Source: Kocuria rosea (lineage in GTDB: Bacteria; Actinomycetota; Actinomycetes; Actinomycetales; Micrococcaceae). From it: a DNA stretch of 64,000 bases. The stretch spans positions 1-64,000 of the forward strand of contig NZ_JAMBOG010000018.1 in the NCBI RefSeq assembly GCF_023715525.1. The letters are read 5' to 3'. This document shows positions 45,987 through 55,998 of the stretch, piece after piece. A model generated the notes under the pieces. The model had not been told where the DNA came from, ran no database searches, and saw only the letters and a list, made by a program, of their open reading frames with translations. Numbering within the stretch: the first letter of the stretch is position 1; each line of letters starts with the position of its first letter. The position numbers were made by a program, and so were the translations under genes.

Positions 45987-46649
45987 ATGGCACCGCGTTC
46001 CGACTCCCCCGATCCCGCAACGAGCTCGGCCGCTCCCAACCCGGCCGCCGAGCACTACTTCTCGGAGGATCCCTCGACGCCGGAGCAGCGGCGGTCGGTG
46101 ACCGTCGTGCTGCGCGGGCGGGAGGTGGCGCTGCAGACCTCCAACGGGGTCTTCAGCCCGCGAGGTCTCGACAAGGGAACGTCCGTACTGCTCCAGAATG
46201 TTCCCGATCCGGCGGGCCGGGAGCTGCTCGACGTGGGCTGCGGGTGGGGGCCGATCGCCCTGAGCATGGCCGCGGCCGCCCCGGGGGCGCGGGTCACCGC
46301 CGTGGACGTCAACGAGCGCTCGCTCGCCCTGACCCGGGACAACGCCGCGGCGCTCGGGCTCGGCAACGTCGAGGCGATGGCGCCGGACCGGGTGCCCGCG
46401 GAGCGGCGCTTCGACACCATCTGGTCCAACCCGCCGATCCGGATCGGCAAGCAGCAGCTGCACGAGCTGCTGCTGCGGTGGCTGCCCCGGCTGGCCCCGG
46501 GCGGAACGGCGTGGCTCGTGGTGCAGAAGAACCTCGGCGCGGACTCCCTGCAGCAGTGGCTGGCCTCGGCCCTGGGCGGGGACTACACCGTCTCCCGGCA
46601 CGCCACGGACAAGGGCTTCCGGGTCCTGCGGGTCGCCCGCCGCGGCTGA
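45987..46649 (+). CDS. RsmC-like class I methyltransferase
   Basis: 220 residues. SAM motif I LLDVGCGWG at 80-88 and the NPP active-site motif at 148-150 (SNPPIR) are typical of guanine N2-methyltransferases such as RsmC (16S G1207). It lacks the inactive N-terminal domain of E. coli RsmC, as is usual for the short form. It is divergent from hflX. The ATG lies eight bases after TAGCAT, so a leaderless mRNA is possible. Confidence 0.86.
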   Translation: MAPRSDSPDPATSSAAPNPAAEHYFSEDPSTPEQRRSVTVVLRGREVALQTSNGVFSPRGLDKGTSVLLQNVPDPAGRELLDVGCGWGPIALSMAAAAPGARVTAVDVNERSLALTRDNAAALGLGNVEAMAPDRVPAERRFDTIWSNPPIRIGKQQLHELLLRWLPRLAPGGTAWLVVQKNLGADSLQQWLASALGGDYTVSRHATDKGFRVLRVARRG

Positions 46650-46686
46650 GGCCGGCCGCCGGCGGGGCTCGGGCCCGCGCCCGGGC

Positions 46687-47649
46687 TCAGACGAACGTGC
46701 CGACGGCCACGAGCACGGCCGGACCGGCGAGCACCACGTGCTCCGAGCCGTCCGGCGCCGGGACGAACGTCACGGACACGACGCCGCCGGGCACCTGCAC
46801 CAGCCACTGGTCCGGGGCCGTGGCCCCGCCCCAGAAGCGGGTCGCCGCGGCGGCGGCGCACGCACCCGTGCCGCAGGACTGCGTCTCGCCCACGCCGCGC
46901 TCGTGCACCCGCATCCGGACGCGGCCGACCCCGTCGTCGTCGCCGTCCGCGGGGACGACGAACTCGACGTTGGTCCCGTCCTCCGGGACGGGGCGCACGA
47001 CCGGGGCGGTGTGCAGCTCGAGCTGGTCCAGCTTCTCCCCCTCGGCGAGCGCCACGACCGTGTGGGGGTTGCCCATGCCGATGGACAGCGCCGGGCGGGT
47101 CACCTTCAGCCCCTTGGCGGTCACCACGGCGTCCGAGCCGCGGCTGCGGGCGGCCTCGCCGTCGAGGAAGCTCCACGGGCCCATGTCCACGGCGTAGCCC
47201 GCCGACGTGCGGCCCACGGTCTTCACGCCCGCGCGGGTGCCGATCCGCAGCACGTCGCCCTCGGCGACCTCCACGAGGCCCTGGCTAATGAGGTGGTGCA
47301 CGAACACGCGCACGCCGTTGCCGCACATCTCGGCGATCGAGCCGTCGTTGTTGCGGTAGTCCATGAACCACTCGGCGTCCGGGGCGCTCTCCAGGACGGC
47401 CCGGCCCTCGGGCAGCGCCTGCGAGCGCACGGCCCGGATCAGGCCGTCCCCGCCGATGCCGCGGTGGCGGTCGCAGACGAGGGCCACGAGCTCCGCGTCG
47501 AGGACGAGCCGCGCGTCCGGGTCCGTGACGAGCACGAAGTCGTTGCCCGTGCCGTGGCCCTTGGCGAAGGACCACCCGCGCAGCTCTCCCCAGACGGTCT
47601 GCTCCGGGGCGGTGGCGGGGTGGGCGGTGGCGGGCTGCGCGGAAGTCAC
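46687..47649 (-). CDS. dapF: Diaminopimelate epimerase
   Basis: Interconverts LL- and meso-diaminopimelate for wall and lysine synthesis. It is 320 residues. The catalytic cysteines are in EMCGNGVR and SCGTGACA, and KGHGTGNDFVLV starts the fold. The start is GTG at 47649, six bases after TATCAT (47656-47661 on the minus strand), so leaderless. The window therefore holds dapA, dapB and dapF. Confidence 0.95.
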   Translation of the reverse strand: MTSAQPATAHPATAPEQTVWGELRGWSFAKGHGTGNDFVLVTDPDARLVLDAELVALVCDRHRGIGGDGLIRAVRSQALPEGRAVLESAPDAEWFMDYRNNDGSIAEMCGNGVRVFVHHLISQGLVEVAEGDVLRIGTRAGVKTVGRTSAGYAVDMGPWSFLDGEAARSRGSDAVVTAKGLKVTRPALSIGMGNPHTVVALAEGEKLDQLELHTAPVVRPVPEDGTNVEFVVPADGDDDGVGRVRMRVHERGVGETQSCGTGACAAAAATRFWGGATAPDQWLVQVPGGVVSVTFVPAPDGSEHVVLAGPAVLVAVGTFV

Positions 47650-47782
47650 CCGGTCATGATACCTGCGGGCCCGCACGGGCCCGGGCCGTCCCCTTCCCCG
47701 GTGCGCCCGCCCCCACTAGCCTGAGGGCACGACCACCGGCCCGCGGGAGGCGGCGGAGTCCGGCGCCCGGCCCGGGAGCGAG

Positions 47783-48694
47783 GTGCGTCAGGTGAACAGG
47801 CACGACGGCACGGACGAGGACGGTCTCCGGCCGGCCGGGGAGGAGCCCCGGGCGCCCGGCCGCCGGGGCGTGACGGCCACCGCCGTGCTGTGGGGCCAGC
47901 GGGTCCTGTACCTGCTCACGAGCGTGCTGGCGGGGTGGGGCGTGTACCACCTGTTCCTCGAGGAGATCGACGACGACGGGCGCCTGCCGTGGGCGTTCCT
48001 GCTGATCTGGGTGCTGTCGGCCTACGTGCTGCTGCCGCGGCTGACCCGGCTGCTCACCCGGCTCTACGTGCCGGACTACTTCATCGGACGCGCCCGGACC
48101 GCGGACGGGCTCCTGGGGGACCCGATCAACCTGGCCGTCGTGGGCACCCCCGCGCGGCTGCGGGCGGCGATGCTCGACGCCGGCTGGACCGCGGCGGACC
48201 CGCTGACCGTCCGGACCGGCTGGCACATCGTCCGGGCGTCCCTGCTGCGCCGCAGCTATCCCGCGGCACCCCTCAGCCCGCTGTTCGCCTTCGGCTGCCG
48301 GCAGGCCCTGGCCTTCGAGCAGGAGGTCGCGGGCAGCCCGGCGCAGCGCCACCACGTGCGGTTCTGGACCTGCCCGCCGGGGTGGCTGCTGCCGGGGGGC
48401 TACGCCGTCGACCTGCTGGGCGCGGCGACCTTCGACCGGCGGGTGGGCCTGTCCCTGTTCACCCTGCAGGTCACGCACAAGATCGCCGAGCGCACGGACG
48501 AGGAGCGGGACCGCGTCGTCGCGGCGCTGCGCTCGGCCGGGGCCACGGTGCACGTGGTGCGCCACTTCTCCACCGGCTACCACGCCCGCAACGGGGGCGG
48601 GGACGCCATCGAGACCGACGGCGACCTGCCCGTCGTCGACGTGTGGCCGGCCCCGCCGGCGCAGCGGTCGGGGGGTGCCCCCGGTGGCGGCTGA
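47783..48694 (+). CDS. LssY_C-domain membrane protein
   Basis: 303 residues. Two membrane helices (VLYLLTSVLAGWGVYHLF and WAFLLIWVLSAYVLLPRL) precede an LssY-type C-terminal domain (about 110-280), with INLAVVGTPARLRAAMLDAGW and HVVRHFSTGYHARNGGGD. The family function is not known; it often sits with lipid phosphatases. The start is GTG at 47783, or 47792. Together with the next gene it forms a plus-strand pair inside a minus-strand block that is otherwise conserved in actinobacteria. Confidence 0.78.
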   Translation: MRQVNRHDGTDEDGLRPAGEEPRAPGRRGVTATAVLWGQRVLYLLTSVLAGWGVYHLFLEEIDDDGRLPWAFLLIWVLSAYVLLPRLTRLLTRLYVPDYFIGRARTADGLLGDPINLAVVGTPARLRAAMLDAGWTAADPLTVRTGWHIVRASLLRRSYPAAPLSPLFAFGCRQALAFEQEVAGSPAQRHHVRFWTCPPGWLLPGGYAVDLLGAATFDRRVGLSLFTLQVTHKIAERTDEERDRVVAALRSAGATVHVVRHFSTGYHARNGGGDAIETDGDLPVVDVWPAPPAQRSGGAPGGG

Positions 48695-49361
48695 CCACGG
48701 CGCCGGCGCGGCTCGGCGCGACGGTCCCGCCCAGCGGTACCGGCAGCTGTTCGGCAGCGGTGAGGCCACGGAGCGTACGGTGTTCTTCAGCGACGCCGTC
48801 TTCGCGATCGCGATGACACTGCTCGTGCTGGAGCTCATCATCCCGGCGGACCTGGCCCCCGGTGAGCTGGACTCCGCCCTCCGGGGGCACCTGCCGGAGT
48901 TCCTGGCCTACGTCCTGAGCTTCGCCGTGATCGGCACGGCGTGGATGAGCCACCACCGGCGGTTCACCGTCATCTGCCGCTACGACCGGGGCCTGCAGTG
49001 GCTGAACCTGCTGTCGCTGTTCTTCGTCGCGCTGCTGCCGATGCCCACGAGCCTGCTCAGCGACTACGGCAGGAGCGGCTCGCCGTGGCCGGTGGTGCTG
49101 TACGCCGCGGTGTCGGCGGCCGTCTACGGGTCGCTGAACCTGGTGTGGGCCCACGCCTGGCACGCCGGGCTGATGGCGTCCGTGGTCGACGCCGCCCTGT
49201 ACCGCTACGTGCTGCGGGCGCTGCTGCCGGCGCCGGTGGTCTTCGCCCTGAGCATCCCGGTGGCGTTCTGGGATCCCGGGGCCGCCCCGTGGGCCTGGCT
49301 GCTCATCGTCCCGGCGGCCGCCGCGGACCGGTGGTGGCTGCGCCGCTCGGCCGGCGGCTGA
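48675..49361 (+). CDS. TMEM175-family potassium channel-like protein
   Basis: 228 residues from a GTG at 48675 (or 48684) that lies inside the end of the previous gene. The signature FFSDAVFAIAMTLLVLEL in the first helix is the selectivity-lining motif of bacterial TMEM175 (DUF1211). Six hydrophobic segments follow the usual layout. It would form tetrameric K+ channels in the cytoplasmic membrane. It converges on miaA with 12 bases between stops. Confidence 0.85.
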   Translation: MPPVAADHGAGAARRDGPAQRYRQLFGSGEATERTVFFSDAVFAIAMTLLVLELIIPADLAPGELDSALRGHLPEFLAYVLSFAVIGTAWMSHHRRFTVICRYDRGLQWLNLLSLFFVALLPMPTSLLSDYGRSGSPWPVVLYAAVSAAVYGSLNLVWAHAWHAGLMASVVDAALYRYVLRALLPAPVVFALSIPVAFWDPGAAPWAWLLIVPAAAADRWWLRRSAGG

Positions 49362-49373
49362 GCGCCGGCGCCC

Positions 49374-50303
49374 CTACGGGCGGCCGGGCGCCGGCGCGGA
49401 GCGCTCGACGAGCTCCACGGCGCGCTCCACGAGCTGCGGGTCGGACCAGTCCAGCCAGTGCACGCGCGGGTCCGCCCGGAACCAGGTGAGCTGGCGGCGG
49501 GCGAAGCGGCGGGTGGCCACGACGGTGGCCTCGGCCGCCTCGGCCACGGTGGCGCGGCCGTCCACGACGTCGAGGAACTGGCCGTAGCCCAGGGCGCGGG
49601 CGGCGGTGCGGCCCTGGCGCAGCCCGACCGCTGCCAGCCGCCGGACCTCGTCCTCCAGGCCGGCCTCGACCATGGCCTCGACCCGCCGGGCCAGGCGTGC
49701 GTGCAGCTCGGCCCGGTCCCCGTCGAGGCCGAGCTGCACGGTGGGTGCGACGTACTCCCGGCGGGGCATGAAGGAGGTGAACGGGCGGCCGGTGAGCTCC
49801 CAGACCTCCAGGGCCCGCACCACGCGGCGGTCGTCCGCCAGCCGCGCCGCGGACTCGGGATCGACCTGCCGCAGCCGCTCCCGGAGGGCGCCGGGGCCCT
49901 GCTCGGCGAGCTCGCGCTCGATCCGGGCCCGCACGGCGGGATCGGTGCCGGGCAGCTCCAGCACGTCGAGGGCCGCCCGCACGTACAGCCCGGAGCCCCC
50001 CACGAGGACCGGGACCCGGCCGCGGGAGCGGATCCCGGCGAAGTGCTCGCGGGCGGCGCGCTGGAAGTCGGCGACGGAGGCCTCCTGCGTGACGTCGAGG
50101 ACGTCCAGGAGGTGGTGCGGGACGCCCCGGCGCTCCTGCTCGGTGGCCTTGGCCGTGCCGATGTCCATGCCCCGGTAGAACTGCATGGAGTCGGCGTTGA
50201 CGACCTCCCCGTCCAGCCGCAGGGCCAGTTCGACGCCCAGCGCGGTCTTGCCGGAGCCGGTGGGCCCCACGACGGCGACGACCGGGAGGTGCTGCGCGCT
50301 CAC
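49374..50303 (-). CDS. miaA: tRNA dimethylallyltransferase
   Basis: Adds dimethylallyl to A37 of tRNAs reading U-initial codons. It is 309 residues from a GTG that overlaps the miaB stop as GTGA. The P-loop GPTGSGKT, the [17 protein letters not shown] block and [14 protein letters not shown] are hallmarks. With MiaB it makes the ms2i6A37 modification. Confidence 0.95.
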   Translation of the reverse strand: MSAQHLPVVAVVGPTGSGKTALGVELALRLDGEVVNADSMQFYRGMDIGTAKATEQERRGVPHHLLDVLDVTQEASVADFQRAAREHFAGIRSRGRVPVLVGGSGLYVRAALDVLELPGTDPAVRARIERELAEQGPGALRERLRQVDPESAARLADDRRVVRALEVWELTGRPFTSFMPRREYVAPTVQLGLDGDRAELHARLARRVEAMVEAGLEDEVRRLAAVGLRQGRTAARALGYGQFLDVVDGRATVAEAAEATVVATRRFARRQLTWFRADPRVHWLDWSDPQLVERAVELVERSAPAPGRP

Positions 50304-51856
50304 CGGACCGGCAGGCTCGGCATGCCCAGGCTCACGGGGCGGGGCCCGGCGGTCCCGGGGGCGGCGGGCACGCCGCAGGAGGCGGCCTGCTGGCGGTCCC
50401 ACGCGTCGCCGGCCCGCGAGCGCCGCAGGACGTAGTCCTCGGGCCCGCGGGGGTCGGCCACGAGGTGGTACGGGGCGGCGTCGGTGACGGTGACCGTGAC
50501 GAAGTCCCCGGGCCGCGGCGCCTCGGCGCCCTCGGGGACGGCGAAGTGCACGAGCCGCTGGTCCTGCGCGCGGCCGGAGAGCCGGCTGGTCGACCCGGCC
50601 TTCCGGCCCGCCTCGGCGGTGACGAGCAGCTCGACCCGCCGGCCGACGAGCGCCCGGTTCTCCTCCGCGGCGATCCGGTCCTGCAGCGCCACGAGGCGCT
50701 CGAAGCGCTCCTGGACGACGGCCTTGGGGATCTGGTCGGCCATCTCCCCGGCGGGCGTGCCGGGACGGACCGAGTACTGGAAGGTGTAGGCGGAGGAGAA
50801 GCGGGAGGCCGCCACGACGTCGAGGGTGTCCTGGAAGTCCTCCTCGGTCTCGCCCGGGAAGCCCACGATGATGTCCGTGGTGATTGCGGCCTCCGGGATG
50901 CGGGCGCGGACCTTGTCGAGGATGCCAAGGAACTTCGCCGAGCGGTAGGAGCGGCGCATGTCCTTGAGGATCCGGTCGGAGCCGGACTGCAGAGGCATGT
51001 GCAGCTGCGGCATGACGTTGGGGGTCTCGGCCATGGCGTCGATGACGTCGTCGGTGAACGCGGCGGGGTGCGGGCTCGTGAACCGCACCCGCTCGAGCCC
51101 CTCGATCTGCCCGCAGGCGCGCAGCAGCTTGGCGAACGCCCCGCGGTCCCCGAACTCGACGCCGTAGGAGTTGACGTTCTGCCCGAGCAGGGTGACCTCC
51201 ACGGCGCCCTGGTCCACCAGGGCCTGCACCTCGGCGAGGACGTCGCCGGGGCGGCGGTCCTTCTCCTTGCCGCGCAGCGACGGGACGATGCAGAACGTGC
51301 AGGTGTTGTTGCAGCCCACGGAGATCGACACCCACCCGGAGTAGGCGCTGTCGCGCTTGGTGGGCAGGGTGGAGGGGAAGATCTCGAGGGCGTCGAGGAT
51401 CTCGATCTGGGCCTCGGCGTTGTGCCGGGCGCGCTCGAGCAGCGTGGGCAGGGACCCGATGTTGTGGGTGCCGAAGACGACGTCGACCCAGGGGGCCTTC
51501 GTGAGGATGGTGTCCTGGTCCTTCTGCGCCAGGCACCCGCCCACGGCGATCTGCAGGTCCTTGTTGCGCTTCTTCGCCGGCACGAGCTGGCCGAGGTTGC
51601 CGTAGAGCTTGTTGTCGGCGTTCTCGCGCACCGCGCACGTGTTGAACACGACAAGGTCCGGCTCCCCGCCGTCGGCGGGGACGTAGCCGGCGGCCTCGAG
51701 CAGACCGGTGATCCGCTCGGAGTCGTGGACGTTCATCTGGCAGCCGAAGGTGCGCACCTCGTAGGAGCGCGGCACGGCGGCTGCGGAGGGCGGGGACGAG
51801 GGCGCGGCGGAGGTCACGGGCAGGTCCGGGGAGAGGGCGGCGGGGCTGGACATCAC
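50300..51856 (-). CDS. miaB: tRNA-2-methylthio-N6-dimethylallyladenosine synthase
   Basis: Radical-SAM methylthiotransferase, 518 residues. The auxiliary cluster cysteines are C39, C74 and C108; the radical-SAM cysteines are C182, C186 and C189 (GCNNTCTFC). A C-terminal TRAM domain follows. The start is GTG at 51856, directly before an ATG and six bases after TACAAT (51863-51868, minus strand), a clear leaderless promoter. The C-terminal 60 residues after TRAM are an extra proline-rich tail. Confidence 0.95.
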   Translation of the reverse strand: MMSSPAALSPDLPVTSAAPSSPPSAAAVPRSYEVRTFGCQMNVHDSERITGLLEAAGYVPADGGEPDLVVFNTCAVRENADNKLYGNLGQLVPAKKRNKDLQIAVGGCLAQKDQDTILTKAPWVDVVFGTHNIGSLPTLLERARHNAEAQIEILDALEIFPSTLPTKRDSAYSGWVSISVGCNNTCTFCIVPSLRGKEKDRRPGDVLAEVQALVDQGAVEVTLLGQNVNSYGVEFGDRGAFAKLLRACGQIEGLERVRFTSPHPAAFTDDVIDAMAETPNVMPQLHMPLQSGSDRILKDMRRSYRSAKFLGILDKVRARIPEAAITTDIIVGFPGETEEDFQDTLDVVAASRFSSAYTFQYSVRPGTPAGEMADQIPKAVVQERFERLVALQDRIAAEENRALVGRRVELLVTAEAGRKAGSTSRLSGRAQDQRLVHFAVPEGAEAPRPGDFVTVTVTDAAPYHLVADPRGPEDYVLRRSRAGDAWDRQQAASCGVPAAPGTAGPRPVSLGMPSLPVR

Positions 51857-51905
51857 CGGTCAATTGTACGGGGCGCGGCGGGACGCGGCGCCCCCGGGTC
51901 ACCGG

Positions 51906-52535
51906 TCAGGGGGCGTCCGGGTACGCCCCGCCGAGCTCGTCGTCCGGGCCGGGGCCGCCGAGGGCGGCGAGCTCGTCCCGGACCACCGCGAAGGCGAGAC
52001 CCGGCGCGTAGCCCTTCCGGCCGAGCATCCCGACGAGGCGGCGCACGAGCCGGTCCCGCTCGGCGCGGTCGTCCAGGTCCGCGCCGGCGGGCAGCCTGCG
52101 GCGCACGAGCTCGGCGGCGTCCGCGCGCTCGTCGTCGTCGGTGCGCTGCCCGAGCGCCTCTTCGGCGGCGTCCCCGGTGACTCCCCGCGCGGCGAGCTCG
52201 CGCCGGATGGCCGAGCGGGCGAGCTTGCGGGAGCCCGCGCGGGAGCGGACGTAGAGCTCGGCGTACTGGGCGTCGTCGACGAGGTTCACCTCCTCGAAGC
52301 GGTCCAGCACCTCCCGGGCCACGTCCTCGGGGACGTTGCGGTCGGCGAGCTTGTCCTCGAGCTGCTTGCGGCTCTTGGCGGAGGCGGTGAGCTGGCGCAG
52401 CACGATGGCGCGGGCGACCTCCCGGGGATCGGGCTCCGGGTCGGCGGCCGCGGACGACGACGCCGCCGGGCCCTCCGGCCCGCGGGAGCGGGCGGAGGAC
52501 CGGCGGCGTCGTCGTGCGTAGGGGCTCTCGGTCAC
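51906..52535 (-). CDS. recX: Regulatory protein RecX
   Basis: Inhibits RecA filament growth. It is 209 residues with three-helix repeats: VARAIVLRQLTASAKSRKQLEDKL and VLDRFEEVNLVDDAQYAELYVRS, followed by a third repeat. A basic, serine- and arginine-rich N-terminus (MTESPYARRRRRSS) precedes them. It lies 5 bases after recA, so the two are co-transcribed. Confidence 0.93.
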   Translation of the reverse strand: MTESPYARRRRRSSARSRGPEGPAASSSAAADPEPDPREVARAIVLRQLTASAKSRKQLEDKLADRNVPEDVAREVLDRFEEVNLVDDAQYAELYVRSRAGSRKLARSAIRRELAARGVTGDAAEEALGQRTDDDERADAAELVRRRLPAGADLDDRAERDRLVRRLVGMLGRKGYAPGLAFAVVRDELAALGGPGPDDELGGAYPDAP

Positions 52536-52540
52536 CGGGC

Positions 52541-53653
<1,113 letters not shown>

Positions 53654-53827
53654 GATTCACCTCGTGTTCGCGGGGCTCCGCCGGTGGGCCGGAACCGTTC
53701 TTGCTGGTGCTGTCGTGTTCCACGGTATCGGCGCGGTCGGACACCGTAAGGCCTCGCGCGGAGCCTGGGGACGGGCGCGCAGCGCCGGCCCGGGGCCGGG
53801 GCCGGCTGTGGAGGCCGCACCCGCTCT

Positions 53828-53843
53828 TCGAATATACCTTCGA
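53828..53843. promoter_or_regulatory. recA: SOS box of recA
   Basis: TCGAATATACCTTCGA, within two flanking TTCGAA palindromes (53827-53832 and 53839-53844), matches the LexA box with two mismatches. It is a cleaner dyad than the lexA box and shares the ATAC core with the LysM box. Confidence 0.82.
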
Positions 53844-53882
53844 AGCCGGTGCGGGTCCACGGGCGCGCCGGGGCGTGTCCCG

Positions 53883-54104
53883 TCAGCCGCGCGGCGGCCG
53901 GTCCTCGCCCCACCAGCGCGCCTCGGGCACGTCCTGGGCGCGGCAGACCGCGAACCACACGGCCTTCGGGTCGACGCCCTCCTCGAGGGCCTCGCTGGCC
54001 GTGCGGTGCCCCAGCTCGCCCAGCACCAGGTCGCGCGCCAGGACCTTGCTGTAGCCCGCGCCGAACTCACCGGCCATCAGCTCCCAGAAGCTGCTCAGCC
54101 TCAC
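53883..54104 (-). CDS. DUF3046 family protein
   Basis: 73 residues, beginning MRLSSFWELMAGEFGAGYSKVLARDLVLGELGHRTA (GTG start with GGAGG six bases before). Usually encoded between clgR and recA in actinobacteria, as here. The function is unknown. Confidence 0.88.
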   Translation of the reverse strand: MRLSSFWELMAGEFGAGYSKVLARDLVLGELGHRTASEALEEGVDPKAVWFAVCRAQDVPEARWWGEDRPPRG

Positions 54105-54208
54105 GCGCCCTCCTTCGTCGGGGTGCCCCGCGCCGTCCGCCGGCGCCCTCGCCGGCCGACGGCGGCCCGCGGGGCCGTGGTTCCCGTCGATTCTGCCACC
54201 TGAGCGGC

Positions 54209-54245
54209 CGAGGGCCCGCCGGGTCTGTCGACCGGCGGGCCCTCG
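54209..54245 (-). terminator. Terminator hairpin after clgR
   Basis: A perfect 14-bp stem (54209-54222 with 54232-54245) and a 9-base loop lie 39 bases past the clgR stop, ahead of the DUF3046 gene. Confidence 0.75.
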
Positions 54246-54283
54246 GGGATGCCGTGCGGGGGCGGAGGAGCCGCCCGTGGGGG

Positions 54284-54622
54284 TCAGCGGGCGCCGGCCG
54301 CGGCGGCCTCGCCGCCGTTGACCCGGCCGAACTCCCGCGAGTACTGCTCGGTGAGGTCGCTGGGGACCGTGTCGGGGACCAGCAGGCCCTCGGCGTAGGC
54401 CAGGCGGTCGGCGACCTCGCGCAGCATCTGGGACATCGGGATGTCGAGCGCCGCGCAGATCGACGCGAGGAGCTCCGAGGAGGCCTCCTTCTGGCCGCGC
54501 TCGACCTCGCTCAGGTAGCCGAGGGACACGCGGGCGCTGTGGGAAACCTCGCGCAGCGTGCGCCCCTGACGCTGACGCACGTTGCGCAGAACCTCACCGA
54601 TTTCCTGGCGGAGTACACCCAT
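54284..54622 (-). CDS. clgR: Transcriptional regulator ClgR
   Basis: XRE-type activator of clp protease and other stress genes in actinobacteria. The core HTH is [41 protein letters not shown], matching ClgR closely. With ATG at 54622 the protein is 112 residues; AAGGA is seven bases upstream. Starts at 54628 or 54715 are also possible. It sits between cinA and DUF3046, its usual place. No ClgR box is visible upstream; an unrelated palindrome is (54753-54780). Confidence 0.88.
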   Translation of the reverse strand: MGVLRQEIGEVLRNVRQRQGRTLREVSHSARVSLGYLSEVERGQKEASSELLASICAALDIPMSQMLREVADRLAYAEGLLVPDTVPSDLTEQYSREFGRVNGGEAAAAGAR

Positions 54623-54752
54623 CTTCATGTCCTTCGTCTCGGTCCGATCGTGATCGTCCACCCCCACGTCCTTCCAACGGACGACGCCATTGACGGACAC
54701 GGGTTGCTTGGTCATGTGAATCGCTAGTCTCCTCGTGTGCGCGGCCGGTCCG

Positions 54753-54780
54753 CGACTTGACTCCGATGGGCTCAAGTCGA
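54753..54780. promoter_or_regulatory. Inverted repeat upstream of clgR
   Basis: CGACTTGA and TCAAGTCG are perfect 8-base arms separated by about 11 bases. They lie in the cinA-clgR spacer, before the earliest possible clgR start. A regulator site is possible. Confidence 0.4.
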
Positions 54781-54838
54781 GCCTTCGACATTGATAACCA
54801 CGCTGATGGTTCCATTCTTCCCCGGGCGGCGAACTTTT

Positions 54839-55345
54839 TCACTGGGAGTTGTCTGGGAGCACCAGGGCGGCGGTGAGCCGGTCGAGGGCGGCTTCGACCG
54901 CGGCGGCCCGGATCGCCGCCCGGTCCCCCGCCGCGGCCAGCTCGTGCGCTGAGCTGCCCGCCGGCCCGGCGACGCCCACGTAGACGGTCCCCACGGGCTT
55001 GCCGTCGTGCGGGTCGGGGCCGGCGACGCCGGTCGTGGAGACGCCCCAGTCCGTGCCCAGCCGCCGGCGCGCCCCCTCCGCCATGGCGACGGCGACGTCG
55101 GGGTCCACGGACCCGCGCTCTGCCAGCAGCCCGGCGGGGACGCCCAGGACCTCGGCCTTGACCCGGCTGGAGTAGGAGACGACCGCGCCCTCGAAGCACG
55201 CCGAGGCGCCCGGGACGTCCACGACGGCCGCCGCGAGGGCGCCGCCCGTCAGGGACTCGGCGGTCGACAGGGTGACCCCGCGCCGCACGGCCGCCGCGAC
55301 GAGGGCGGCCGCGGCGGCGCCCGCCGGGGCGTCCGGGGCCGTCAC
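54839..55345 (-). CDS. cinA: CinA C-terminal family (nicotinamide-nucleotide amidohydrolase)
   Basis: 168 residues, the PncC part of CinA alone. The motif TLSTAESLTGG is at about 25-35 and TTGVAGPDPHDGKPVGTVYVG follows. The enzyme deamidates nicotinamide mononucleotide in NAD recycling. The start GTG overlaps the pgsA stop as GTGA. Confidence 0.92.
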   Translation of the reverse strand: MTAPDAPAGAAAAALVAAAVRRGVTLSTAESLTGGALAAAVVDVPGASACFEGAVVSYSSRVKAEVLGVPAGLLAERGSVDPDVAVAMAEGARRRLGTDWGVSTTGVAGPDPHDGKPVGTVYVGVAGPAGSSAHELAAAGDRAAIRAAAVEAALDRLTAALVLPDNSQ

Positions 55346-55953
55346 CGCGCGGCCCGCCCGGCGAGCGCCCGGCGGCGCAGCTGCACGGCCTTGACGACGT
55401 AGTCCACGCCGGTGACGACCGTGACCACGAGGGCGGCGCCCATCGCGATCCAGCCGAGCCACGGCCACCACGGGCCCACGAGCGGGACCAGCGGCAGGAG
55501 CAGCAGCAGCAGCGCGACCGTCTGCAGGACGGTCTTGAGCTTGCCGCCCTTGGAGGCCGCCATCACGCCGTACCGGATGACCACGAAGCGCATGAGGGTG
55601 ATGCCCCACTCGCGCACGAGGATCACCACGGTCACCCACCACCACAGCTCCCCGAGCATCGACAGGACCACGAAGGCGGCGCCCGTCAGCAGCTTGTCGG
55701 CGATCGGGTCGGCGATCTTGCCGAAGCTCGTGATCAGCCCGCGGGCCCGGGCGATGTCGCCGTCGAGCTTGTCCGTGTACATCGCCACCGCGAACACGGC
55801 GAGGGCCGCCCACCGCATCGCGAGCGAGTCCTCGCCCCACGGCCCGCCGGCCCACAGGAACCAGACGAAGAAGGGGACGAGCACGATGCGCAGGGCGGTC
55901 AGCGCGTTGGGCAGGTTGAGGTTGGAGGCCTTCTGCGTCTCCGCGGGGCTCAT
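55342..55953 (-). CDS. pgsA: CDP-diacylglycerol-glycerol-3-phosphate 3-phosphatidyltransferase
   Basis: Membrane enzyme of phosphatidylglycerol synthesis, 203 residues. The CDP-alcohol phosphotransferase signature D61-x2-D64-G65-x2-A68-R69-x8-G78-x3-D82-x3-D86 is complete. Four or five hydrophobic helices follow. It lies 45 bases after ftsK. Confidence 0.94.
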   Translation of the reverse strand: MSPAETQKASNLNLPNALTALRIVLVPFFVWFLWAGGPWGEDSLAMRWAALAVFAVAMYTDKLDGDIARARGLITSFGKIADPIADKLLTGAAFVVLSMLGELWWWVTVVILVREWGITLMRFVVIRYGVMAASKGGKLKTVLQTVALLLLLLPLVPLVGPWWPWLGWIAMGAALVVTVVTGVDYVVKAVQLRRRALAGRAAR

Positions 55954-55998
55954 CGGGTGCTCGCTTCCTGGTGGTGGGGCCGGGGTCAGGTGGTGGGG

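Noticed and set aside
49374-51902. Apparent MiaA fusion with an upstream protein
   Set aside because: The upstream part is an out-of-frame shadow of miaB.
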